This document shows positions 8,223-16,157 of a stretch of 64,000 bases of DNA, one piece after another. Under the pieces are notes generated by a model. It worked only from the letters and a program-made list of their open reading frames with translations, searched no databases and had not been told where the DNA came from. The DNA comes from Methyloligella sp. (GTDB taxonomy: Bacteria; Pseudomonadota; Alphaproteobacteria; Rhizobiales; HXMU1428-3): positions 124,001 through 188,000 of the forward strand of contig BQJJ01000001.1 in NCBI GenBank assembly GCA_021604645.1, read 5' to 3'. The position numbers and the translations under genes were made by a program. The stretch's first letter is position 1; each line of letters begins with the position of its first letter.

Positions 8223-8377
8223 TACGAAGAAGGAAGTGCTCTACTTCAGAGCACGGACATGACGCCAGAGGCGTCCGGTGCCTAGCACCGCCCCTCGGAG
8301 GCCCAAGCGCTTCAGCACGGTTGCTAGTGGGCAACTGAAGTGCCACTATAAAAAGCGCTTGGAATAGCCGTGAGAGA
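8223..8377 (+). repeat. Multi-stem element, copy 1
   Basis: Conserved 5' end TACGAAGAAGG, then stem A GTGCTCT/AGAGCAC (8236-8254), linker ACAT, stem B GACGCC/GGCGTC (8261-8275), stem C CGGTGC/GCACCG (8276-8290), a short stem in CCTCGGAGG (8293-8301), stem E CCAAGCGCTT/AAGCGCTTGG (8303-8312 with 8353-8362), and conserved 3' end AATAGCCGTGAGAGA. The loop of stem E holds a mini-hairpin repeat (8315-8343). The element ends 5 bp before the recO ATG, so its GAGAGA forms the purine stretch ahead of that start. Confidence 0.85.
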
Positions 8378-8382
8378 TAAAT

Positions 8383-9177
8383 ATGGAATGGAGAGATGAC
8401 GGCATCGTGCTTTCAATTAAAGCACACGGGGAAACCAGCGTCCTGGTCGAACTCTTCACGTCTGAACGGGGCCGTCATCTAGGACTTGTCCGCGGTGGTA
8501 AATCGCGCAAAATTCGCCCTATCTTACAAGTCGGAAATGTCGTCAGTGCAACATGGCGCGCCCGTCTTGATGAGCATCTTGGCAGTGCTGTGGTTGAAAT
8601 GGTTGAACCCGTTGCCTCTAGGCTGTTTGATGATCCATTAGCACTGGCGGGACTTTCATCTTTGTGTAGCCTATTGTCTCTCTTTCCAGAACGCGCCGCC
8701 CATCAAGGGCTCTATAAGGGCGCTAAGTTGGTTCTCTCTCATATGGAAGATGATGAAATCTGGCCAGGGCTTTTGGTGCGGTTCGAAATGGAAGTTTTAT
8801 CTGAACTAGGCTTTCGGTTAGATTTTTCTGAATGCGCCGCCACAGGCGTGAAAGAAGATTTAATCTACGTTTCCCCAAAGTCAGGTAGAGCAGTCTCGCG
8901 CGAAGCAGGTTTGCCATACAGAGACAAACTTCTCGAACTTCCTCCTTTTTTAAGTGGTGAAAGAAAAGAAGACGTGCAAAACCAAGACATTCTAAATGGC
9001 TTTGCATTAACAGGCTTCTTCTTTGAAAGATACGTATTCAAGTCAGACCAACAAACAAGTCTGGCTTTTGCAAATGCCAAAAACAGTAATAAAGGTGCCG
9101 ACCATATCGGCGCACAAAGGTGCGAGGCAGCAAGAAACAATTTCCTAAAACGCTATAAAAAATCAAAAATTAGCTGA
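8383..9177 (+). CDS. recO: DNA repair protein RecO
   Basis: RecO anneals single strands and, with RecR, loads RecA onto SSB-coated gaps. The 264-residue protein has the N-terminal OB fold (residues 1-80, beginning EWRDDGIVLSIKAHGETS) and the helical C-terminal domain. The cysteine zinc motif of many RecO proteins is not evident: I see only one cysteine near its place (SECAATG). The C-terminus is slightly longer and basic. The start directly follows the repeat element ending at 8377. It closes the acpS-lepB-rnc-era-recO order but is cut off from era by 360 bp of repeats. Confidence 0.92.
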   Translation: MEWRDDGIVLSIKAHGETSVLVELFTSERGRHLGLVRGGKSRKIRPILQVGNVVSATWRARLDEHLGSAVVEMVEPVASRLFDDPLALAGLSSLCSLLSLFPERAAHQGLYKGAKLVLSHMEDDEIWPGLLVRFEMEVLSELGFRLDFSECAATGVKEDLIYVSPKSGRAVSREAGLPYRDKLLELPPFLSGERKEDVQNQDILNGFALTGFFFERYVFKSDQQTSLAFANAKNSNKGADHIGAQRCEAARNNFLKRYKKSKIS

Positions 9178-9197
9178 GATAAAGATTGATGCATAAC

Positions 9198-10490
9198 CTA
9201 GTTAGAAACGGCATCTTTGATAAGCCTGCCTAAGTCTCCAAAGGGGCGAATGTTATAGTCGCTGCCATGGCGATAAGGTAATTTCCAATGCCAAAAACTT
9301 GTCCCAGTCAGCCAAGGATCTTTATTGTTCTCTCTAAACTTCAATTGCTCTCTTTTTAAAGAAGCAAGCAGCGCTTTGTAACCATTTGCTTGTTCGACAA
9401 AGTCTAGTAAAGCATCTTTTGATGTACCCCAAGGTGTAGCAGTTGATTTGTTAAATGAAGTGAGACCAAATTCGGTTAAATAAATCGGTCGGTTATGTTG
9501 TATGGAAAATTTCTGAAGTTCGGCTAATTTCTGATCTAATTTCTGCTGAATAATAGCTTGCGAAGGGGCACCTATGTCTTGTGCTTCGCGCACCGAACTA
9601 AGGGGGAAATAAGCATTTATACCAATCTCATCCATATGCCGCCAAAAAGGAAAGCTTAAATATTCTTCCCAATGAGCTGCATAGATCAATAATAACTCAT
9701 GAGAGCCGTTTTTTTGCTGTTTCTTTTTCTTTGTTCGATAAATCAGTTCTTCCCAAAAAGGGCGAGCTGCAATGTTATGGGAGAGGCTTGCTAATTCAGA
9801 ACCTATGAATATATAGGGAGATTTCTGTTGGAGGCTAATGTCTAAAATATCATCGATTAATTTTAGATATTGCTGAAAGAAAGTCTCTAATGTGCGTCCG
9901 AAAAAATTAAGGTTGCCACGCCAGATGCCACCAATCTGATGTGGGTTATCAATTTCAAGAACAGGATAGAGTGACGCTTTAATTCCTCTATCTTGTGCCA
10001 CTTGCATGCCACGAGCTAAAAAAGCAAGGTCTGGCGCTTGGTTGTTATTAAATTGACTTTGCTTTGAAATTGTCCCCATCACAGGGTCAACAAAATAATA
10101 ATTCAAGAGAAAGCAATTGTGTATTTTATGAGCTGATAAATCTTGAAAGACCTCATTCCAAAACTTATCAGGATTTAAACCACCCTGATGCCAAAGCGGA
10201 ATGTGAACACTGATTGCCCCGTCCATTTTAGAAGATGCTATTGCAGAAGAAGACATTTCAGAAAAACTGTCTTGAGGTGCTGAGCGTGCATCGGTTGCGT
10301 GAGCGCAAATAGAAGGTAGGGATGCAAGAGAACCAGTTAAAGCTGTGCGGGACCCAACAAAACTTAAAGCGTCTCCCATTGTTTTTATAAAATCACGGCG
10401 GGTCGGAGCAGCTTTTAAAGCAACAAAATCTTTATCAATAAATGAGGGAGTAGATGTTTGTTCGAGATCAGAAGTCTTGCAATTTGGCAT
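9198..10490 (-). CDS. Tat-exported GH113-like glycoside hydrolase
   Basis: The protein (430 residues from the ATG at 10490; a GTG at 10505 is also possible) has a twin-arginine signal: TRRDFIKT about 30 residues in, then a hydrophobic stretch ending near CAHATDA. The rest resembles a TIM-barrel glycosidase of the GH113/GH5 type. IFIGSEL carries the likely acid/base glutamate, EIGINAYFPLS the strand between, and IYLTEFGL the likely nucleophile glutamate. GH113 enzymes cleave beta-mannan; the substrate here is not determined. I prefer the second start because GGTGAG lies 10 bp before it. It converges with recO and sits 81 bp from the pentapeptide gene on the same strand. Confidence 0.65.
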   Translation of the reverse strand: MPNCKTSDLEQTSTPSFIDKDFVALKAAPTRRDFIKTMGDALSFVGSRTALTGSLASLPSICAHATDARSAPQDSFSEMSSSAIASSKMDGAISVHIPLWHQGGLNPDKFWNEVFQDLSAHKIHNCFLLNYYFVDPVMGTISKQSQFNNNQAPDLAFLARGMQVAQDRGIKASLYPVLEIDNPHQIGGIWRGNLNFFGRTLETFFQQYLKLIDDILDISLQQKSPYIFIGSELASLSHNIAARPFWEELIYRTKKKKQQKNGSHELLLIYAAHWEEYLSFPFWRHMDEIGINAYFPLSSVREAQDIGAPSQAIIQQKLDQKLAELQKFSIQHNRPIYLTEFGLTSFNKSTATPWGTSKDALLDFVEQANGYKALLASLKREQLKFRENNKDPWLTGTSFWHWKLPYRHGSDYNIRPFGDLGRLIKDAVSN

Positions 10491-10571
10491 CTTAAAGTTG
10501 CTCACCTAAAAAAGCATAAAAGAGAGATTGTCTTAAGCTTCAAATCCTAGCACGCCTTGTATGAAAAAAAC

Positions 10572-11420
10572 TTATTTTCTCTCAACACCAACATTTTTTG
10601 CTTTGTCTAAACTGCTACTCTCCCTCCCAATCAATTTTATCAGTGTTGCACTATCCATATCGGCATCGTCAAAATTTGCTTTGCTGATATCAGTTCCCTC
10701 TAAACGGGCCCCATCAAATTGAGCGCCCTTAGCATTCACTCCAACTAATTTAGCATTTTTTAAATAAGCAAATTCAAGAATGGAGCGAGAAAGGTTTGCA
10801 TTGCTGAGGTCAGCATTTTCCAGATTGGCAGAACTCAAATTTCCAGTGATTAATCCCATAGATTGATTGCGCATATCAGCTGAAAGATTGGCTCCGAGCA
10901 ACTTAGAATTTTTCATATTCGCACGGCTCAGATTGGCGGCAATGGTAGCACCCGAAAGGTTGGAGTTTTCCAAATTCACATCAAGCATTTGCGCTTGAAA
11001 AATGCTTGAGCCACTCAGGTCAGAATTAGAGAGATTGGCTTTGAGTAGCCAGGCCTGGTCAAGGCGGGCTCCTTTTAAAATACTATTCGATAAATTGATT
11101 TTATTCATATTAGAAGCGCGAAAATTGACGTTAGAGAAATCAAGGCCGCTTAGGTCAAGTCCGTTTAATGAAAGGTTTGATAAATCCGCAGGGCGATTGT
11201 TAGAAGAGGCATGTTTTAATTTCTCAATGACTTGCTCTCTACTAAGTTCAGACTTTGTCATAGCATCGCTAGATAAGTCTACATGGTCCATCATATTCTG
11301 TGCTGAAACTCTCTCTAACCCGGAAAAACAAAGCAAAATGCTAAGTGACATAACAAAAGCGATCAAAAACTGACGAATGAGGTTAAAAAGATATGAAGAG
11401 TGGTGTTTAATGATATTCAT
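10572..11420 (-). CDS. Exported pentapeptide-repeat protein
   Basis: A 282-residue protein with an N-terminal signal peptide (hydrophobic residues about 15-33, cleavage probably after VSA). Residues about 77-265 are pentapeptide repeats of the A(D/N)LXX type (for example ANLENADLSNANLSRS), which fold as a right-handed square beta helix. Export makes a DNA-mimic role such as gyrase protection unlikely; a structural or binding role in the periplasm is more probable. GAAGGAT lies ahead of the ATG. The GH113-like gene follows on the same strand, so the two may be co-transcribed. Confidence 0.85.
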   Translation of the reverse strand: MNIIKHHSSYLFNLIRQFLIAFVMSLSILLCFSGLERVSAQNMMDHVDLSSDAMTKSELSREQVIEKLKHASSNNRPADLSNLSLNGLDLSGLDFSNVNFRASNMNKINLSNSILKGARLDQAWLLKANLSNSDLSGSSIFQAQMLDVNLENSNLSGATIAANLSRANMKNSKLLGANLSADMRNQSMGLITGNLSSANLENADLSNANLSRSILEFAYLKNAKLVGVNAKGAQFDGARLEGTDISKANFDDADMDSATLIKLIGRESSSLDKAKNVGVERK

Positions 11421-11801
11421 GAATAGTATCCTTCCATAAAGAGGGAGTATTGCAAAGTTGCATTCCAGTTTTTTTGGATTTTGAAAGTTCGTATCACTTT
11501 TTTAGTCCGCCATATTACGTATCTGGTAACCCTTTTTCCACTAACCGGAGGCTTTGTGACCAATCTAACTCAATATTTGAGCAAGAATGAGCAGTGTGGC
11601 ATGTGAATTGCCTATTAAAATAGTTAAAATGGGCAAACGAGTACAAAAAGCTGGCCTTTTAAATCCAGTAATAAAAATAAAACCATTATGCTCAAAAAAT
11701 GATCTGCACCGATGTCAAAAAAACATCAGTTATAAAAGACTGAATAAAAACATGACGAATAAAAAACATGTATGGCATCAGCATAGTTTGGGGAGAATTT
11801 T
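11421..11801 (+). other. Divergent region upstream of hypC
   Basis: 381 bp between the pentapeptide gene (leftward) and hypC (rightward). It contains the sigma-54 type promoter at 11597-11612. Upstream of that I see no clear palindromic activator site. A short open frame from 11587 overlaps hypC out of frame and has no coding features. Confidence 0.5.
11597..11612 (+). promoter_or_regulatory. Sigma-54 type promoter ahead of hypC
   Basis: TGGCATGTGAATTGCC matches the -24/-12 consensus TGGCAC-N5-TTGCA: the GG and GC pairs are separated by exactly 10 bp. Transcription would begin near 11624, about 180 nt before the hypC ATG. Sigma-54 promoters with an NtrC-type activator such as HoxA are known for hydrogenase genes in several proteobacteria. 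Match and position are seen; use is inferred. Confidence 0.6.
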
Positions 11802-12080
11802 ATGTGTCTTGGAATTCCAGGTCAAATCGTAAGTGTGAAAGATGAGATCCGTCATCTAGCCGTTGTTGATGTCTCTGGCATCCAGCGGGATGTCAATGTA
11901 GCTTGTGTCATATCTGATGATCGTCCAATTGAAAAATGTATTGGTGATTGGGTGCTTGTTCATGTTGGTTTTGCCATGAGTCGCATTGACGAAGAAGAAG
12001 CTGTAGAAACTCTCAAAATTCTCGAAAAATTAGGTGAAGTTGAAGAAGAGTTGGAAGCAATGCGAACAACAGGTACTTGA
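11802..12080 (+). CDS. hypC: [NiFe]-hydrogenase maturation chaperone HypC
   Basis: HypC binds HypD and the Fe(CN)2CO unit, then delivers it to the hydrogenase large subunit. The defining N-terminus MCLGIPGQ is present, with the essential Cys2 that is exposed after removal of the initiator methionine; the later motif VLVHVGFAMSRIDEEEA is also typical. At 92 residues it is of normal length. GGGGAG eight bases before the ATG fixes the start. It leads the group hypC - SIS gene - hypD - hypE, all on one strand with gaps of 43-136 bp and strong ribosome-binding sites. Confidence 0.95.
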   Translation: MCLGIPGQIVSVKDEIRHLAVVDVSGIQRDVNVACVISDDRPIEKCIGDWVLVHVGFAMSRIDEEEAVETLKILEKLGEVEEELEAMRTTGT

Positions 12081-12216
12081 TGTCAGAGTGCTTGATATCA
12101 GAGGCACGTGATGCCCTTATGAGTAAATCCATTTAAAATCACATTTGCAAATCTCATAAGCTTTACCAACCCCTAAAAGCCTAAAAGGGCAAAAAATCTC
12201 AAGGGAAGAGGACAAA

Positions 12217-12900
12217 ATGTCTGAAAACAACGAAGAAGCTTTATCAGGTCTCTATCCATTCTTGCATGACAAAAAACAAGACCCGGCCCAAATGAATGAG
12301 GCTCTTTTAAAATCAGTTCAACTCAAGGCAGATGACCATGCCACTGTCCTCAATGATTTTTTTCAAACTCACAGCCAAGATGTCGTTGAAGCCGCTAAAA
12401 CAATAGCCGAAGTTTATCGAGCTGATGGACGCCTTCTAACAATGGGGAATGGCGGTTCAAGCTGTGATGCAGCTCATGTCGCCGTTGAATTTCAGCATCC
12501 AGTCACGGCCGGGCGCCCCGCTCTCACTGCCATTAACCTCACATCAGACATCACTATGATGACAGCTGTTGGAAACGACATTGGCTTCGCTCATGTCTAC
12601 ACAAGGCAGGTGATTTCACAGGGGAGAAAAGGCGATTGCCTAATCGGCCTGTCTACAAGCGGGAATTCAGATAATTTGGTCAACGCATTCGAAAAAGCAC
12701 GTGAGATGGGCATTAAAACCATCGGCTTTGCCGGCATGTCAGGCGGCGCGATGAAAGAGATCGGGCTTGATCATTGTCTGACCATAGATAGTCAGTCCAT
12801 TCATCGTATCCAGGAATGCCATCTGATCATATATCACATCCTATGGGATTTAGTGCACACCTTGTTGGCTGATGACCGAGGCGGACTAAGAGCAGATTAA
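12217..12900 (+). CDS. SIS-domain sugar isomerase, GmhA-like, inside the hyp cluster
   Basis: A 227-residue SIS-domain protein of the sedoheptulose-7-phosphate isomerase (GmhA) type. Substrate-binding motifs GNGGSSCDAAH and GLSTSGNSDNLV are clear. The glutamate in HVAVEFQHP and the histidine in RIQECHLIIYH match the catalytic pair of GmhA. About 40 N-terminal residues precede the domain. By family it would isomerise a ketose phosphate to an aldose phosphate, as in heptose synthesis for lipopolysaccharide. Its place between hypC and hypD, with GGAAGAGG before the ATG and the same promoter, suggests a role linked to hydrogenase maturation or to growth under the same conditions. No heptose genes are nearby. 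Confidence 0.8.
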   Translation: MSENNEEALSGLYPFLHDKKQDPAQMNEALLKSVQLKADDHATVLNDFFQTHSQDVVEAAKTIAEVYRADGRLLTMGNGGSSCDAAHVAVEFQHPVTAGRPALTAINLTSDITMMTAVGNDIGFAHVYTRQVISQGRKGDCLIGLSTSGNSDNLVNAFEKAREMGIKTIGFAGMSGGAMKEIGLDHCLTIDSQSIHRIQECHLIIYHILWDLVHTLLADDRGGLRAD

Positions 12901-12974
12901 GACAAATACTAAGAATAAAAACAAAAATAGTGAGCAAGCTAGTGCTTCAAGATAAGTAAGTTAGGGGAGCCCCA

Positions 12975-14126
12975 ATGAAATATGTAGATGAATTTCGTGA
13001 CCCAGAAATGGCCAAAACCTTATTAAAGGAAATTGAGGCCCTCACATTAGAAATACCCAAAGCGTCAAAACGACCATTGCAGATCATGGAAGTCTGCGGC
13101 GGTCACACGCACTCGATTTTCAAATTCGGTATTGAAACCATGCTGCCAGATTGCATAGAGCTGGTACATGGGCCCGGCTGTCCTGTTTGTGTTCTGCCAA
13201 TGGGGCGCGTTGATGATTGTATCGCCATTGCAGAAACACCTGATATGATTTTCACTACCTTTGGCGATGCCATGCGTGTCCCAGGATCTAAAAAAAGCTT
13301 GCTACAAGCCAAAGCGGAAGGGTGCGACATCCGCATGGTCTATTCCCCGCTGGATGCCCTGGAGCTGGCTAAAAACAATCCAGATAAAGAAGTTAGTTTT
13401 TTTGGTTTAGGGTTTGAGACAACAATGCCATCCACAGCACTCACCATTTTGCAGGCAGAAGCTGATGGCGTTGAAAACTTTTCTCTCTTTTGCAATCACA
13501 TCACCATCATCCCCACCATCAAAGCCATTCTTGATAGTCCAGACCTAAGGTTAGATGGTTTCTTAGGCCCTGGGCATGTGAGCATGGTTATTGGCAATAG
13601 CCCATATAATTTTATTGCCAACCATTATAAGAGACCACTAGTCGTAGCAGGGTTTGAACCATTGGATGTTTTACAATCCATTTGGATGGTCCTCAAGCAA
13701 ATCAAAGAAGGGCGCCACGAAATTGAAAATCAATATAACCGCATCGTCCCGGATGATGGAAACAACGTAGCTTTGCAATCAATAGGCAAAGTTTTTGAAT
13801 TACGTGAATTTTTCGAGTGGCGTGGACTTGGCTCAATCGATCATTCTGGTGTCAAAGTCAGAGAAGAATATGCAAAATATGATTCAGAGAGAAAGTTTGA
13901 TTTGCCATCATTGAAAATTGCTGATCCAAAATCATGCCAGTGCGGTGAAGTTCTAAAAGGCGTTATAAAGCCTTGGGAATGTAAAGTCTTTGGTGAGCTC
14001 TGCACACCAGAAACACCACTCGGGTCTTTAATGGTATCATCTGAAGGGGCATGCGCAGCTTATCATCAATATGGCGGCGCTTTAATGGAAGCCAAGAAAG
14101 CTGAAGCTGAAAAATCCGCATCATAA
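12975..14126 (+). CDS. hypD: [NiFe]-hydrogenase maturation protein HypD
   Basis: HypD carries a [4Fe-4S] cluster and, with HypC, is the scaffold on which cyanide and CO ligands are attached to iron. Conserved motifs are all visible: EVCGGHTHSIFKFG near residue 38, GPGCPVCVLP near residue 64, GLGFETT, and the C-terminal cysteine set in SCQCGEVL, CKVFGELCTP and SSEGACAAY. At 383 residues it is full length. GGGGAG precedes the ATG. It follows the SIS gene by 74 bp and precedes hypE by 43 bp. Confidence 0.96.
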   Translation: MKYVDEFRDPEMAKTLLKEIEALTLEIPKASKRPLQIMEVCGGHTHSIFKFGIETMLPDCIELVHGPGCPVCVLPMGRVDDCIAIAETPDMIFTTFGDAMRVPGSKKSLLQAKAEGCDIRMVYSPLDALELAKNNPDKEVSFFGLGFETTMPSTALTILQAEADGVENFSLFCNHITIIPTIKAILDSPDLRLDGFLGPGHVSMVIGNSPYNFIANHYKRPLVVAGFEPLDVLQSIWMVLKQIKEGRHEIENQYNRIVPDDGNNVALQSIGKVFELREFFEWRGLGSIDHSGVKVREEYAKYDSERKFDLPSLKIADPKSCQCGEVLKGVIKPWECKVFGELCTPETPLGSLMVSSEGACAAYHQYGGALMEAKKAEAEKSAS

Positions 14127-14169
14127 AAGTTTACATGCCACGAATACATGCCAACAAGGAGCATGATCA

Positions 14170-15261
14170 ATGAATGAACTAAAAAACAATAAGAGCGAAA
14201 CATCTGGCGCCACGCCCTTCAGAAGAGGCGGCGAATTAAAAGCAGATAAAATCACAATGGCTCATGGCTCTGGCGGTAAAGCGATGCGCGATCTTATTGA
14301 TGATGTGTTCATTAAAAGTTTTGATAACCCGGCCATGGGAGAGATGGAAGATCAGGCACGCATTGATTTAGCCTCATTACAAGCTGAAGGAGATAGGCTT
14401 GCTTTCACCACAGATAGCTTTGTCGTTGACCCCTTATTTTTCCCCGGCGGTGATATTGGCAAGCTTGCTATTTTTGGAACTGTGAATGATCTGGCTGTCG
14501 GCGGCGCAAAACCTATGTACTTAACTTGTTCAATGATCATTGAAGAAGGCCTGGAAATTGATGTGCTCCGCAAAGTTGCCGACTCCATGCGAGCAGCCGC
14601 TGATTTATCCGGAGTTTCAATCGTAACAGGTGACACAAAGGTGGTTGATAAAGGGGCGTGTGATAAAGTTTTCATCAATACTGCTGGTGTTGGTGTCATT
14701 CCTAAAGGAACAAATATCGGAGCAAAGCAAGTCAGGCCAGGTGATAAGCTCCTTGTAAATGGAGTACTTGGTGATCACGGAGCTGCCATTTTGAACGCCC
14801 GCGGAGATATGGCACTAACAAGTCCAGTGTTGAGTGATTGCAAACCTCTTTATGAATTAATCGAAAAACTACTCGCAGCTGCCCCAGGAACAAGCTCAAT
14901 TAGAGACGCCACTAGAGGTGGGTTGGCCAGTGCAGTAAATGAAATCGCAGATGCAGCAGGTCTTGGCGTTACGCTCATTGAAGATGCAATTCCGTTGCGA
15001 AAAGAAGTGCGTGGATTCTGTGAAATTTTAGGACTTGATCCATTATATCTTGCAAATGAAGGTACTTTGGTCGCTTTTGTCCCTGCCGAACAAGCCGATG
15101 CTGCTTTAGCGGCGATGCAAAGTTTAGATGCAGGAAAAGAGGCAGCGATTATTGGTGAGGCTGTTGAAGGTCATAGCGGAAGGGTAATTATGCAATCTTC
15201 ATTTGGCGGTAAGCGTATAGTTGATATGCTTGTTGGAGATCAATTACCCAGAATTTGCTAA
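14170..15261 (+). CDS. hypE: Hydrogenase maturation carbamoyl dehydratase HypE
   Basis: HypE takes a carbamoyl group from HypF on its C-terminal cysteine and dehydrates it with ATP to thiocyanate, the source of the cyanide ligands. This 363-residue protein begins its core with ITMAHGSGGKAM, has FTTDSFVVDPLFFPGG, the PurM-like glycine motif and RDATRGGLAS, and ends exactly in PRIC, the conserved C-terminus with the acceptor cysteine. It has a short extra N-terminus of about 25 residues. AAGGAG precedes the ATG. It is the last gene of the cluster; hypA, hypB and hypF are not within the following 48 kb nor in the 11 kb before. Confidence 0.96.
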   Translation: MNELKNNKSETSGATPFRRGGELKADKITMAHGSGGKAMRDLIDDVFIKSFDNPAMGEMEDQARIDLASLQAEGDRLAFTTDSFVVDPLFFPGGDIGKLAIFGTVNDLAVGGAKPMYLTCSMIIEEGLEIDVLRKVADSMRAAADLSGVSIVTGDTKVVDKGACDKVFINTAGVGVIPKGTNIGAKQVRPGDKLLVNGVLGDHGAAILNARGDMALTSPVLSDCKPLYELIEKLLAAAPGTSSIRDATRGGLASAVNEIADAAGLGVTLIEDAIPLRKEVRGFCEILGLDPLYLANEGTLVAFVPAEQADAALAAMQSLDAGKEAAIIGEAVEGHSGRVIMQSSFGGKRIVDMLVGDQLPRIC

Positions 15262-16157
15262 GGCCTATTATTCACAGGCAAAAATAAACCAAACTCGCTA
15301 ATTAGCTTTTTACTGCTCTCTTACCCCAAAATTTGCTATGCGATAGTAAGTGTAACTTGTTGGGCATACTAAACCTATGAGAGGAAGAGGGCATTCAAAC
15401 GCATAGTTTTGATTTATTCTCAAAAGTTTATCGAGCTGTACATTCTATTTTATTCAACTAAATACCCTGAAAATGGTCCATCAAAGTTTCTAATACAACA
15501 AATTTGCGCAATATAAGGCTTAGATCTCTCAAGCTTTATAATAAGGCCTTGGAATGTGGCAATCTGTTGGATATAGTGAGGCCGCGCCAGAGTTTTAGAA
15601 AGAGTTTGCGCAATAGTTTTTGATTGGGAGTTTGTGTGAGGGGTTATATGGGCTTAGCTATTCCTATCTTGTTACAACATTAGAGTATCCTTCTAAAAAT
15701 TAGTTTCAGGTAAGAGCCTCTTTCACAAAAAAGAAGAGCTACTTTTATGATCGAGGTCATGGTTCTGATTTCGATTAGATGAAAAAGTTAGGAAATACAA
15801 AAATTGGCCCAATTCTTGAAGTTTGAAAGAGAAAGCTCTTAAATTTCTGAACAAATTCAATTCTCATTGAATGGAATATGCTCCAGAAGAAGAATGAAAC
15901 AAAGATTGACAGGCAAGAGTAATTTGGGGCTCTATTTAGAGCGAAAAAATGTGAGAGATGTGGATTGTGTGCAGGGTACCAAAGACTTTTGTATCTGGAC
16001 CCTATAAGAAGTATCTCTTGAAGTTAAGGTAATGATTAGTCGCAGGCTAAAGAATGACACATTTCAAAGGCTGAACATCAAGAAAAAAGATTGATGTGGT
16101 TTAAAAGACTTAAAATGAGTATTCAAGTCAAAGCGTTAAGGTTGGGAGCTTTTATTT
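15262..16157. other. Long AT-rich region without a recognised gene
   Basis: Nearly 900 bp between hypE and the OmpA-family gene with no open frame of useful length and no recognisable RNA gene, terminator or repeat. It could be a decayed gene or a long leader with a small RNA; nothing in the bases decides this. Confidence 0.5.

Noticed and set aside
8223-8377. Known riboswitch or ribozyme (cobalamin, SAM, hammerhead, HDV-like)
   Set aside because: None of the conserved cores I know of is present, and copies lie after genes as often as before them, which does not fit a riboswitch.
11587-11832. 81-codon frame overlapping the hypC start
   Set aside because: It contains the sigma-54 site and overlaps hypC out of frame; composition is not protein-like, and hypC has the better ribosome-binding site.
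15262-16157. Missing hypA/hypB/hypF fragments in the gap after hypE
   Set aside because: No translated stretch in either strand resembles their motifs; the frames are short and AT-driven.
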